From: JALOOB01 sp040766655
Lineage (GTDB): Bacteria > Chloroflexota > Anaerolineae > CG2-30-64-16
Reading direction: 5' to 3'
NCBI GenBank assembly: GCA_040766655.1
Contig: JAXGQB010000009.1
Location: forward strand, 1 to 64,000
DNA: 64,000 bases
In this document: one piece after another, positions 37,002-46,035 of the stretch
Layout: each line of letters starts with the position of its first letter
Position numbering within the stretch: the stretch's first letter is position 1
Made by a program: the position numbers and the translations under genes
Notes under the pieces: generated by a model
Database searches by the model: none
Told to the model about the DNA's origin: nothing
What the model saw: only the letters and a program-made list of their open reading frames with translations

Positions 37002-38816
37002 CTACCTCACCCGGAACGTCCCGGCGCCCGGCAACCCGGCATCCGGCTCAGCGACATCGATGCCGGCGCCGCCAATCCCCTCCCACGTGGCAGCCGCGGC
37101 GTGTTGCCACGTTGCGGCGACGTTCCAGGGTCCGCCACTCACGTAACCGCAGCCTGGGATGTAATAGTCATCCAGCCCGGTGGTCACATTGGCGGTGGTG
37201 GCCGACGAAAAGACCCCTGAACCGTAGAACGTCCCAGTGAATGAGAAGCTGTTGCCCGAAATTGGCTCGGGCACGAGGTGGGTGATCTTGTAGCTGCCGC
37301 AATCGCCCGTGACGTGGATCGCGAAATCATCGACGTGCTGCCTGTCTGAGGTGACGTAGAACTCCAGCAAGCCGCCTCGCCAGAAGCCCGGCTGGGGACC
37401 TGTCGCTGCCTTGACGGCGGCCGGCAGGTAGACCTTGCGCAACGAGCCCACGTGAAACGACACCGCATTCGACACACCGCCGCCCGGCGCGGGGTTGCGT
37501 ACGGTGACGGTTGCGGTGCCGGCCTTGGCGATGTCCGCCGCGGTAATGGCTGCCTTCACGCGCGTGCTGCTTACATACGTCGTCGACCGGTTTGCACCGT
37601 TCCAGAGCACGACCGAGCCATTCACAAAGTTCGTGCCATTCACCGTCAGGGTGAAGGCCGGGCCGCCCGGCTTGGCCGATGAGGGGCTGAGCCCCGTGAT
37701 CGTCGGAGGCGGCGTGCTGCCACCGACCGGGATCACGATGCCGGCGGCCAGCAATTGCATCCCGGAATAGGACCCACCCCATGTCATCGAGTGTGTTTTG
37801 CGGTCCCACGTGTCGTTGATATAGACCGTCGATGGGTCGCTGTAACCGACGCCCACGACCGCGTGGCCCTGCAGGTACAGGAACACGGGGTGGCCAGCAT
37901 TGATCTGCGCCCTGTAATCCGCGAACGAGAAACCGCCAGCGACCTGGTTGTCGGTATTCTGGTTGTAGCAGTCGGCGACCGTATATCCGCGCGCCTCGTA
38001 GAAGAGCTTGCGGCCATAGGCGGCGTCTGTGCTGGCCAGCCCTTCCATGGCCATCTCCGCGCACGTGAGGCGATCCGGGGATGCTGTCGCGGCCCAGAAA
38101 GCGGTCTCGCCGTCGCGGTTGCCGTAGCCTGACTGGCTGGTCTTCATGTAGTCGCCGAACGCATCGCCCCACGCGTGCTGAGTCCAGCCGCCAGTGATGT
38201 ACGGGTCCGCGGCGGTGCTCAGATAGGACACCCAGTAGTCATCGATGGACCCGCGAGTCGTTCTGCCGTCCAGGCCCTTGCGCGACGCGGCAAGCGGGAT
38301 GCTGGGATAGGTCTTGCCGGCGCCGTCCGTCCACGTCGGCCAGACGCTGTTGTCCATCGGCATGACCCCACCGTTGGCGGGGCCGGTGTAGATGTTGGCG
38401 AATCCACCCCGGTCGTAGTACGCGCCGATCATGGCGGCCGAGACAGCATAGCATCCGAACACCCAATCGTAGGCCGGAACTTCCAGGCTGGCCGCTGGTC
38501 CTTCCGGGCCAAGCTCGGAGGGGGCTACCGGCCTGCGCTGCAGATCGTAGCCGGGCGGCGGCTCAGCCGGGCCAGCGATGGTATGCTGGTCCACCTGTCT
38601 GCCGTCACGAAGCGTGCTGACTGCCACGCGGTAGTATGGGTTAGGCGGCTCGCCTGCCGTGACTGCTGCGATCCCGGTCGGAGCCGGCCCGCCGGGCGGC
38701 CCAGCGAGATCCTGCGCCTGCCCTGCGATGGCGACCGGCGCCGCACCTGGCACCAGGGCGAGCACGACGACGAGGAGCGCCACTGAGCTCACGTGGATGC
38801 CGATTCCCTTGAACAT
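37002..38816 (-). CDS. Secreted C39-like cysteine peptidase with IPT/TIG domain
   Basis: 604 residues with a signal sequence (VALLVVVLALVPGAAPVAIAG). The papain-like C39 region shows VFGCYAVSAAMIGAYYDRGG (catalytic C122), YLQGHAVVGVGY (H318) and YINDTWD (Asn/Asp 334-335). An IPT/TIG beta-sandwich follows (about 365-455), then RKVYLPAAVKA and a C-terminal beta domain of about 130 residues. The substrate is unknown; surface protein processing or prey/nutrient proteolysis is possible. AAGGAGG stands before the ATG at 38816. The stop abuts the regulator stop (convergent, no gap). 250 bp upstream to pheT hold no gene. Confidence 0.83.
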   Translation of the reverse strand: MFKGIGIHVSSVALLVVVLALVPGAAPVAIAGQAQDLAGPPGGPAPTGIAAVTAGEPPNPYYRVAVSTLRDGRQVDQHTIAGPAEPPPGYDLQRRPVAPSELGPEGPAASLEVPAYDWVFGCYAVSAAMIGAYYDRGGFANIYTGPANGGVMPMDNSVWPTWTDGAGKTYPSIPLAASRKGLDGRTTRGSIDDYWVSYLSTAADPYITGGWTQHAWGDAFGDYMKTSQSGYGNRDGETAFWAATASPDRLTCAEMAMEGLASTDAAYGRKLFYEARGYTVADCYNQNTDNQVAGGFSFADYRAQINAGHPVFLYLQGHAVVGVGYSDPSTVYINDTWDRKTHSMTWGGSYSGMQLLAAGIVIPVGGSTPPPTITGLSPSSAKPGGPAFTLTVNGTNFVNGSVVLWNGANRSTTYVSSTRVKAAITAADIAKAGTATVTVRNPAPGGGVSNAVSFHVGSLRKVYLPAAVKAATGPQPGFWRGGLLEFYVTSDRQHVDDFAIHVTGDCGSYKITHLVPEPISGNSFSFTGTFYGSGVFSSATTANVTTGLDDYYIPGCGYVSGGPWNVAATWQHAAAATWEGIGGAGIDVAEPDAGLPGAGTFRVR

Positions 38817-39006
38817 ACTGCCTCCTTGAAGACACAGGGGCGTGCGGGCGCCGCCTGACGTATCTTCAGCTTGTGATGAGAGATGCCGGATTCCCGGACG
38901 AGGACCACGATCGATCCTGATTCTAACAAGGGGATCGGCAGGATGCAAAGAAACGGGGTGGGGAAACAGACAAGTTGCCGGCGAGAAAAGTCCAGGCAAC
39001 TTAACT

Positions 39007-39043
39007 GAGGATCTCCGCCGACGGTCGGTCAGCAGAGATCCTC
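39007..39043 (-). terminator. Hairpin downstream of pheT
   Basis: GAGGATCTC (39007-39015) pairs with GAGATCCTC (39035-39043). The interior (GCCGAC/GTCGG) can extend the stem. No T-run follows on the minus strand, so it is a weak intrinsic terminator or a processing stem. Confidence 0.5.
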
Positions 39044-39066
39044 ATCCAGATCGGTGGCGGGTGATG

Positions 39067-41556
39067 CTACGCCCTGAGCGTCGCTCCGAGCTCGCGCTCG
39101 AGCCGTGCGACGATCTTCTGGCGCACCTTGGCCGTGTCCTCTGTCGTGAGGGTCCGGTCCGCGGCCTGGAAGGTCAGCGCATAAGCGAGGCTCTTCTTGC
39201 CCGCGGGCACCTGGCCGCCGCGATACACGTCGAACAGCCGCAGGTCCACCAGCAGCTTGCCGCCGGACTGGCGGATCAGCCCGGCCACCTGGGCCGCCGT
39301 GACGGACTCGTCCACCAGCAGCGCGAGGTCCTCGAAGACAGCCGGCTGCGACGAGATCTCGCTCATCGCCTGCTTGCTCCCCCAGCCAGCCATCAACGCG
39401 TCCAGGTCCAGTTCCATCAACACGACAGGCTGATCGGGCAGGCCGAACGCGGCGCGCACCTGCGGATGGAGCTCGCCCACCACGCCGATCGGGGCGCCGT
39501 TCACGATGACGCCGGCAGTGCGTCCGGGGTGCAGCGCGGGATGGCTGCCGCGCTCCCAGGTGAGCCCGGGCAGTCCGAGCCGCACGAGCAGCGCCTCGAT
39601 GACGCCCTTGAGATCGAAGAAGCCCATCGGCGCGGCATCGTGTCCCAGCCAGATCCCCTCTTCGCGCGGGCCAACCATCAGCGCGGCCAGCCGGCGCGGC
39701 TCGGCAGGCAGCGTCTCCCCCGGCTGCGGCACGTAGACGCGGCCGAGCTCGAAGATTGCCACCCGATCCGTGAAGCGGAGATTGGCGCGCGCCGTCTCCA
39801 ACAGCGCCGGCAGGAGGGTGACCCGCAGATGAGCCCGCTCGACCGAGAGCGGGTTGAGGACTGCCACGTGCGGACGCGGCGCCGCGGCCTCCACGTCAAA
39901 CAGCCTGGCCTCGGTGCGCACGTCGATCATCGAGTAGGTGATGACCTCGTCGAGCCCGCAGCCCACCAGGATGTCCCGCACCTTCTCCTCGCCCTCCAGC
40001 GCCGTGTTACGCGGCGTGCGGGGCAGCTCGTCCTCCAGCAGGGTGGGCGTGAGCCGATCGTAGCCATAGATGCGGCCGATCTCCTCCACGAGGTCCGCGG
40101 GGATGTTGACATCCAACCGGTAGCTGGGGACGCTTACCAGCAGCGTCGCATCGCCGCGGCGGACGGTGAACTCCAGTGCCTCCAGGATGCGGACCATCTC
40201 TTCCACCGGCAAGTCTGCGCCGAGCAGACGGTTGGCATAGACCGGGTCGAGCTCGATCTGCCTCGGGGCCGGTTTGCCAGGGTAATTGTCCGCATAAACC
40301 GGCCGCGCTGTGCCGCCGGCCAGCTGCTCCAGCAACTCGCACGCGCGCGCCAGCGCCTTCACCGTCAGCTCGGGATCGACCTGCTTGCCGAAGCGGCTGC
40401 CGGCCTCGCTGCGCAGGCCGAGCATCTGGCTCGTGCGGCGCGTGCTCAGGAAGTGGAAATTGGCGGACTCGAGCAGGATCGTGGTCGTGCCGTCGGTGAC
40501 CTCGGTCTCGGCGCCGCCCATCACGCCCGCCACCGCGATCGCGCCCGCAGTGTCGGTGATCAGGAGCATGTCGGGATCGAGCTTGCGATCCACGCCGTCG
40601 AGCGTCTGCATGTGCTCGCCGGGATGCGCGCGGCGCATGATGATCCGCGGCCGCTCGCCGCCCGCGCGCTGGCGCAGGAGGTCGTAGTCGAACGCATGGA
40701 GCGGCTGGCCGAGCTCGAGCATCACGTAGTTCGTCACGTCGACGACGTTGTCGATCGGCCGCATGCCCGCGCGCAGCAGGCGCTGCTGCAGCCACATCGG
40801 CGACGGGCCGACCTTCACGCCCTCGATGAGCGCGGCCGAGTAGCGCAGACACAGGTCCGGGGCCGGGATCTCGATCGCGGCGAAGTCCGCGTCGCCCGAG
40901 ATCTCGACCGGCTTCCGCTCCAGAATGGTGATGACGTCCCGGCGCAGGGGCTGGCCCGTCAGCGCGGCCGCCTCACGGGCAGCGCCGTACACGCACTGGA
41001 GGTGGCCAAACGCGCCCTTCACGTCGTAGTCGAGCACGACGTCACCCATGTAGTCGAACAGCGGCATGCCCACGGGCGCGTCGTCGGGCAGCACGAGGTT
41101 GCCCTCGTGGCTGTCGCTCAGGTCCAGCTCCTTCTCCGAGCAGACCATGCCCTCCGAGACGATGCCGCGGATCTTGCTCGGCTTGAGCTTCACGATCCGC
41201 CGCTCCTCGCTGTGGCCGTCGACCAGCCGCGCGCCCGACAGCGCATAGGCAACCTTCGGCCCCTTACCGCCCGAGAGATCCTGCCCGATGTACGGCATCA
41301 TGTTCGGCGCGCCGGTGACAACTGTCATCGGCTGCCCCGCACCGTAATCGACGCGCACGAGCGTCAGCCGGTCAGCCTCGGGATGTCGCACGACCTCCAG
41401 GATCTGGCCCACGATGATCTTGTCCCGATCCCACAGCTCGCCGACCGTCGTGATCGACTCGACCTCCAGCCCGGCCAACGTCAGCCGCTCGGCCAGCGCC
41501 TCCGGCGTGAGGGCGATATCGACATAGTCCTTCAACCAACTGAGTGGTAATTTCAT
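39067..41556 (-). CDS. pheT: Phenylalanyl-tRNA synthetase beta subunit
   Basis: 829 residues, close to the usual 790-830. Order: N-terminal MKLPLSWLKDYVDI, EMAP/OB tRNA-binding fold (about 40-155, IVGQILEVVRHPEADRL), B3/B4 editing domain (about 210-390), B5 domain (IELDPVYANRLLG, about 400-475), core catalytic-like domain, and the C-terminal anticodon-binding FDX-ACB (SEISSQPAVFEDLALLVDESVT onward). With PheS it forms the heterotetramer that charges tRNA-Phe. It lies 85 bp downstream of pheS, in the same T-box-controlled operon. Confidence 0.97.
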   Translation of the reverse strand: MKLPLSWLKDYVDIALTPEALAERLTLAGLEVESITTVGELWDRDKIIVGQILEVVRHPEADRLTLVRVDYGAGQPMTVVTGAPNMMPYIGQDLSGGKGPKVAYALSGARLVDGHSEERRIVKLKPSKIRGIVSEGMVCSEKELDLSDSHEGNLVLPDDAPVGMPLFDYMGDVVLDYDVKGAFGHLQCVYGAAREAAALTGQPLRRDVITILERKPVEISGDADFAAIEIPAPDLCLRYSAALIEGVKVGPSPMWLQQRLLRAGMRPIDNVVDVTNYVMLELGQPLHAFDYDLLRQRAGGERPRIIMRRAHPGEHMQTLDGVDRKLDPDMLLITDTAGAIAVAGVMGGAETEVTDGTTTILLESANFHFLSTRRTSQMLGLRSEAGSRFGKQVDPELTVKALARACELLEQLAGGTARPVYADNYPGKPAPRQIELDPVYANRLLGADLPVEEMVRILEALEFTVRRGDATLLVSVPSYRLDVNIPADLVEEIGRIYGYDRLTPTLLEDELPRTPRNTALEGEEKVRDILVGCGLDEVITYSMIDVRTEARLFDVEAAAPRPHVAVLNPLSVERAHLRVTLLPALLETARANLRFTDRVAIFELGRVYVPQPGETLPAEPRRLAALMVGPREEGIWLGHDAAPMGFFDLKGVIEALLVRLGLPGLTWERGSHPALHPGRTAGVIVNGAPIGVVGELHPQVRAAFGLPDQPVVLMELDLDALMAGWGSKQAMSEISSQPAVFEDLALLVDESVTAAQVAGLIRQSGGKLLVDLRLFDVYRGGQVPAGKKSLAYALTFQAADRTLTTEDTAKVRQKIVARLERELGATLRA

Positions 41557-41618
41557 CTGATAGCTCCCGCCTTACCCGATCGAAGACTACAGATCACAGA
41601 CAGAGACCATCCGCCCGC

Positions 41619-41637
41619 AATCTTCAATCTTCAATCG
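41619..41637. repeat. ATCTTCAATC repeat between pheS and pheT
   Basis: Two overlapping copies of the motif AATCTTCAATC occupy this AT-rich stretch in an otherwise GC-rich intergenic region. The same motif in both orientations makes up 42940-43013 upstream of pheS. Confidence 0.7.
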
Positions 41638-41641
41638 ATCG

Positions 41642-42694
41642 TCAACCGAACTGGCCCAGGAAACGCAGGTCGTTCGAGTAGAAGTAACGGATATCGGTGA
41701 TGGCATGCCGCAGCATGGCCGGACGCTCGACCCCCATGCCGAACGCGAAGCCCGTGAACACCTCGGGGTCATAGCCGCCGTTCTTCAGCACGACCGGATG
41801 CACCATGCCCGCGCCCGCGATCTCCAGCCATCCCGTGTACTTGCACACGCCGCACCCCTTGCCGCCGCAGAGGACGCAATTCATGTCGGCCTCGATGCTC
41901 GGCTCGGTGAAGGGGAAGTAGCTGCCGCGCACCCGCAGCTCGCCGGCCCCGTACATCTTCATGGCGAACTGCTTGAGCGTGCCGATCAGGTCCGTCATCC
42001 GGATATTCTTGCCCACGGCCAGACCTTCGATCTGGTAGAACTGGTGCTCGGAGCGGGACGTGATCTGCTCGTAGCGGTAGCACTTGCCGGGCAGGATGAC
42101 CCGAATCGGCTCCGGACAGCGCTCGCGCATCACGCGGATCTGCCCCGGACTGGTGTGCGTCCGCATGACCAGGGCGCGCTGCGCAGGGTCGGGCTGCGCG
42201 TCCTGGCTGACCCAGAAGGTGTCCCACATGTCGCGCGCGGGATGATAGGGCGGGATGTTCAGCAGCCCGAAGTTGTACTCATCCGTCTCCACGTCGGGCG
42301 CGTCGTACACCTCGAAGCCCATCTCGGCAAACACCGCGCGATACTCGCGCAGGTTCTGCGTCGTGATGTGCAGGTGGCCGATGCTGGGGGGCCGGCCGGG
42401 CAACGTGACGTCGACCGTTCCGCCCGCCAGCTCGGCCGCGAGCGCCTCCTGCTTGAGCGCGTCCTGCCGTGCAGCGAACGCTTCTTCCAACGCGGCCTTA
42501 ACCTCGTTCGCAGCCTGGCCGTACGCGGGCCGTTCCTCCCGCGCCAGCTTGCCGATGACGTCCATCGCCGCTGAAAGCGCGCCGCCCTTGCGGCTGAGGT
42601 AGCGGACCCGCCACGCCTCCAGCGCGTCTGCGTCGGCAGCAAGCGCAAGGGCTTCCAACGCCTCCGTGCGCAGCTTGCTCAGATTCTCATGCAT
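41642..42694 (-). CDS. pheS: Phenylalanyl-tRNA synthetase alpha subunit
   Basis: 350 residues with an N-terminal helical coiled coil (MHENLSKLRTEALEALALAADADALEAW, RVRYLSRKGG) and class II catalytic motifs: PGRPPSIGHLHITTQ, TSPGQIRVM, CYRYEQITSRSEHQFYQIEG (motif 2) and GFAFGMGVERPAMLRH (motif 3). The ATG at 42694 follows GGGAG; the frame extends to 42820 but would start inside the T-box terminator. It is regulated by the T-box leader directly upstream. Confidence 0.97.
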   Translation of the reverse strand: MHENLSKLRTEALEALALAADADALEAWRVRYLSRKGGALSAAMDVIGKLAREERPAYGQAANEVKAALEEAFAARQDALKQEALAAELAGGTVDVTLPGRPPSIGHLHITTQNLREYRAVFAEMGFEVYDAPDVETDEYNFGLLNIPPYHPARDMWDTFWVSQDAQPDPAQRALVMRTHTSPGQIRVMRERCPEPIRVILPGKCYRYEQITSRSEHQFYQIEGLAVGKNIRMTDLIGTLKQFAMKMYGAGELRVRGSYFPFTEPSIEADMNCVLCGGKGCGVCKYTGWLEIAGAGMVHPVVLKNGGYDPEVFTGFAFGMGVERPAMLRHAITDIRYFYSNDLRFLGQFG

Positions 42695-42777
42695 CTCTTC
42701 ATCTCCCTCGGACCTTTGAGGTCGGGCCGTTCGCCGGTTGGCCCGTAACCCCACAGGTTCGCCCGGTTCATTAACGC

Positions 42778-42936
42778 AAAAACGCACACAACGCCTCAGG
42801 GACGAAGTGTGCGCGTTCACTCCGCGGTGCCACCCTGGTTCGGACTCCCAACGAGGGAGCCGCTCTCTGCCCGGCGGCCTGGCTCGACAGGCTTACCGGT
42901 GACCCGATAACGGCGGGCTGCCGTGGTGGACTACTT
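42778..42936 (-). ncRNA. T-box riboswitch leader of pheS-pheT
   Basis: The minus strand carries AGGGTGGCACCGCGG (42836-42822), the highly conserved T-box sequence that pairs with the uncharged tRNA acceptor end. Downstream, CGCACAC (42813-42807) pairs with GTGTGCG (42789-42783), followed by five Ts (42782-42778): a complete intrinsic terminator. Upstream, CCGTTATC and several short stems resemble the stem II/III region. A full stem I with a UUC specifier was not obvious by eye; the place where it should lie runs into the AT-rich inverted repeat. Uncharged tRNA-Phe should favour antitermination. Confidence 0.88.
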
Positions 42937-42939
42937 CAC

Positions 42940-43013
42940 GATTGAAGATGGAAGATTGAAGATTGAAGATTGGTGACAGGAATCTTCAATCTGCTATCTT
43001 CAATTTTCAATCG
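42940..43013. repeat. Long AT-rich inverted repeat built of GATTGAAGAT units
   Basis: A perfect 12-bp inverted repeat (42960-42971 and 42981-42992) around a 9-nt loop sits within longer imperfect arms starting CGATTGAAGAT at 42939 and ending TTTTCAATCG at 43014. It is strikingly AT-rich against its surroundings. A partial relative lies at 41619-41637. No open reading frame is involved. It may be a MITE-like or cruciform repeat. Confidence 0.8.
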
Positions 43014-43233
43014 TTTTCACCCACCCGCTCGGGAGGGAACTTCGTCGGGGTTGGGGCCGGCCGGGCTTGCAGCCCCTCCATTGGGACCCGGCCTCTCTGG
43101 GGTCATTCCCCCGCCTACTTTCCTCCGTCATCGCTTTGTGGCTTTGACATCGATCATTCGATTGTGGAGACGATTATGCCCGAACGGAGGGCCGTTGTCA
43201 AACGACCTATGTCTGGCCCAATCGCCGGTTGTG
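43014..43233. other. Gene-free stretch upstream of pheS leader
   Basis: The short open frames here lack coding character and ribosome sites. I see no gene, tRNA or clear promoter. The pheS promoter should lie here or in the adjacent repeat, but no convincing -35/-10 pair was found on the minus strand. Confidence 0.5.
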
Positions 43234-43255
43234 GAGACGTAGCATGCTACGTCTC
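43234..43255. repeat. Perfect 22-bp palindrome at the 3' end of the MFS gene
   Basis: Arm GAGACGTAGCA is followed directly by its exact complement. The MFS stop codon (43247-43249) lies inside it. The related element at 47413-47450 follows radA. It resembles short REP-like palindromes scattered between genes; a terminator function is possible. Confidence 0.85.
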
Positions 43256-44617
43256 TACGGGCTGTGGGCCGGAAGCGCCGGCGCCCGGTTGATCGTGGTC
43301 GGGCAGGCGCGCATCCGCATGGCGGATGGCGGGCACGAGGTAGCCCGTCCATGCCACGGCAAACGCCCCCAGTGCGCACACGGAGATCAACAGGCCCATC
43401 CCCGATCCGCGGGTCGTCCCGAACCACCCGCCGAACAGGGACGCCAGCGTCCCACCGGACTGCATCGCCGGTTCGAGGACGAAATCGGCCGCGGTGCCTG
43501 CGAGGATCGGGCTGATGGGCTGGGCAAACCAGGCGATGAGCCGCCGGGCCGAGAACACCCTGCCCTGGACATCCGGCGCCACTTTGGCCTGCCACAGCGC
43601 CTGGTTCGAGCCGTTGATCAACGGCGCCCACAGAGCGGCGAAGAAGAACGCTCCGGCCCAGACCGGGATGGTCCGTCCCAGGCCGGCTGCCAACAACCCC
43701 AGCGAACACAGCATCCATCCGAAGATGACACCGTAGGCGCGACGCTTGAAGCCGCCCCACGCGCTCATGATGACCCCGCCTGCGACCGCGGCAATTGAAG
43801 CGGCCGACTGCACCGTCGCCAGGGCGAGCGAGTTGTTGTCCGTCCGTGCCAGGATCATCGGGGCCGTGAGCGTCATGGCCATGCCCCAGAACAGGTTGCC
43901 AGCGAAGAAGAGGAGCTGCAGGCCCAGCAGGCTCGGCCGCGCGAAGATGTAGCGGAAACCGTAGGCTGCCTCGCGCAGGAGGCCGCCCTGCGCCTCCCGG
44001 CCTGCGCTGCTGCGCTCCGGCTGCGGGATGAACACGACGGCCAGCGCCAGGATCGCCAGGACGAAGGTCGCGACGTCCAAGCCCAGGATGCCGGTCAGCC
44101 CGATCACCGGGAGCAGCGCGCCGGCCAGCAGGGGCGCAACGACGCCGGGCCCGGCTTCGATGAGCGACATCATGCCGTTGGCTCTGCCGAGCTGCTGCTT
44201 GGGCACCATCATCGTGATCGCTGCGGAATACGCCGGCCACTGGAAGGTGTTGCCGATGCCCTGGAAGGCCGCGGCCACGTAGAAATGCCACACTTCCAGC
44301 CGGCCCGCGGCCGAGAGGAGCAGGAGGCCCACCGTCGGCAGGATCGCCACCAGGTCGCTGAGCATCATCATCAGCTTCCGGTTGTACCGGTCGACCATCA
44401 CCCCGGCGACGGGCGAGAGCGCGAGAAACGGCACGATGAAGAAGACGTGAACCAGCCCGAGCGCCGTAGCGCTGCCCGTCTCCTGGAACACCCAGATCGA
44501 CTGCGCGAACGCGGCCATGCCGGTCGCAAGGACTGAGACGATTTGGCCGAGCCAGACGACGGTGAAGGCCGCCATGCCGGCCGGGCGGCCGCGTCTGATC
44601 TCAGGGTCAGGAGGCAT
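43247..44617 (-). CDS. MFS transporter (EntS-like exporter family)
   Basis: The 456-residue protein has 12 predicted helices. The loop after helix 2 reads GVMVDRYNRKLMMM, the MFS motif A (GxxxDRxxR), and the second half has GGFKRRAYGV. Such proteins in this subfamily export siderophores or drugs; the substrate is unknown. The ATG at 44617 overlaps the purB end by 11 nt, so it is cotranscribed with purB and purA. A longer frame to 44677 lies inside purB. The stop codon lies in the 22-bp palindrome. Confidence 0.85.
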   Translation of the reverse strand: MPPDPEIRRGRPAGMAAFTVVWLGQIVSVLATGMAAFAQSIWVFQETGSATALGLVHVFFIVPFLALSPVAGVMVDRYNRKLMMMLSDLVAILPTVGLLLLSAAGRLEVWHFYVAAAFQGIGNTFQWPAYSAAITMMVPKQQLGRANGMMSLIEAGPGVVAPLLAGALLPVIGLTGILGLDVATFVLAILALAVVFIPQPERSSAGREAQGGLLREAAYGFRYIFARPSLLGLQLLFFAGNLFWGMAMTLTAPMILARTDNNSLALATVQSAASIAAVAGGVIMSAWGGFKRRAYGVIFGWMLCSLGLLAAGLGRTIPVWAGAFFFAALWAPLINGSNQALWQAKVAPDVQGRVFSARRLIAWFAQPISPILAGTAADFVLEPAMQSGGTLASLFGGWFGTTRGSGMGLLISVCALGAFAVAWTGYLVPAIRHADARLPDHDQPGAGASGPQPVET

Positions 44618-46031
44618 GGAAGGCAGCGAGCGTCTTCCGGATCGCGCCGGCCAGCGCCAGCGCCCGCTGAGCCGCATCGCCGGTGTAGTCCTCCGCGCTC
44701 AGCCAGGCGCGCAGCTCGTCGGGGCCGGCGTAGCGGACCAGAGAGGGATCGGCGCAGAGGGAGTCCGCCAGGGGGTTGGACCCGCCGCCCTGCACGGCTG
44801 CCCAGGCCGCCATCGAGTGGCCGCGGATGATCTCATGCATCTCCTGCCGGTCTGCGCCGCGCCGCGCCAGCTCCATCAGCAGGCGCTCCGTCGCGGCAAA
44901 CGCGCCGTAGTTCGCCAACAGCCGCTCCGAGGCGGCGGGGTCGACCTGCAGTCCCTCGATCAGCCGCGACGCGCGCAGCACCAGCTCGTCGGCCGCCAGA
45001 AACGCCTCGGGCAGGATCGTCCGCCGGTTGGCCGAGTCGTCGAGCGTGCGCTCCAGCAGGCTGTGCGCGGCATTGTCCCACGCCACGCGCGGAAACGTGG
45101 CGAGCAGCCGCGCCAGGCTGTCGATGGCCTCCGCATGGATGGGATTGCGCTTGAAGGGCATCGCGCTCGAACCGACCTGGCCCCTGGCGAACGGCTCGGC
45201 CCACTCGCCGATGGGCGGTGACTGCAGGATGCGCAGGTCGAACGCAAACTTGTAGAGCGACTGCCCCAGCCCGGCCAGGGCCGACAGCACCCCGTAGTCC
45301 TGCTTGCGCGGGTAGATCTGCGTCGCGACGGGCCAGGCCGCGAGCCCGAGCCGCGCCATGACGTGGCCTTCCAGCGCCTCTGCGGCCATGCCGGTTCCCT
45401 GCAGCAGCTGCGTGTAGGACGCGGATGTGCCGACCGCGCCCTTCAGTCCCTTGCCGCGCACGCCGTCGCGCACGCGCTGCAGCTCGCGGTAATCGGTCAG
45501 GAGGTCCTGGGCGTATTGCGCCAGGCGGTAGCCCGTCGTGGTGGGCTCGGCCGGCTGCAGGTGGGTGAAGGCCATCGTCGGCGCGCCGGCGTGGCGCTCG
45601 ATCTGTGCCGCGAACCGATCGAGGAGCACGGCCAGCCGGGAGATAAGCAGGTCCAGCGCGTCGCGCAGCCGCAGCGCCTCCGCGTTGTCCTCGATGTCCA
45701 TGGAGGTGGCGCCAAGATGGATGATGCCGCCGCCAACCGGGCACTGGGCCGCGTAGGTGCGCACCTCGGCCATCAGGTCGTGATGGATTTCCCGCTCGAT
45801 CGCCAGCGCGGCGTCCAGGTCGATGTCATCCTGGTGCGCGACGAGGTCGGCCACCTGCTCTGCGCTGACCAGGCCCGCGGCGTGCTCCGCCTCGGCCAGC
45901 GCGACCCAGACACGGCGCCACAGCCGCCGCCGGTTGATCTCGCTCCAGATGGATCGCATCTCGGGCGAGCCGTAGCGCCAGGTGAAGGGAGAGAGATACG
46001 TGTCGTAGCCGAAGGCTTGGCGGTCAGGCAT
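44607..46031 (-). CDS. purB: Adenylosuccinate lyase
   Basis: 474 residues of the fumarase/aspartase superfamily. It shows the catalytic histidine region TSMDIEDNAEALRLRDAL, MAFTHLQPAEPTTTGYRLAQYA and the signature GSSAMPFKRNPI with the catalytic serine loop. It cleaves SAICAR and adenylosuccinate in purine synthesis. The ATG at 46031 lies 4 nt after the purA stop; an upstream in-frame start (46163) is inside purA. The position next to purA suits the last two steps to AMP. Confidence 0.95.
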   Translation of the reverse strand: MPDRQAFGYDTYLSPFTWRYGSPEMRSIWSEINRRRLWRRVWVALAEAEHAAGLVSAEQVADLVAHQDDIDLDAALAIEREIHHDLMAEVRTYAAQCPVGGGIIHLGATSMDIEDNAEALRLRDALDLLISRLAVLLDRFAAQIERHAGAPTMAFTHLQPAEPTTTGYRLAQYAQDLLTDYRELQRVRDGVRGKGLKGAVGTSASYTQLLQGTGMAAEALEGHVMARLGLAAWPVATQIYPRKQDYGVLSALAGLGQSLYKFAFDLRILQSPPIGEWAEPFARGQVGSSAMPFKRNPIHAEAIDSLARLLATFPRVAWDNAAHSLLERTLDDSANRRTILPEAFLAADELVLRASRLIEGLQVDPAASERLLANYGAFAATERLLMELARRGADRQEMHEIIRGHSMAAWAAVQGGGSNPLADSLCADPSLVRYAGPDELRAWLSAEDYTGDAAQRALALAGAIRKTLAAFHAS

Positions 46032-46035
46032 GGTG

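Noticed and set aside
38842..41550. A 902-codon plus-strand open frame opposite pheT
   Set aside because: Shadow of pheT, which has the full domain set on the other strand.
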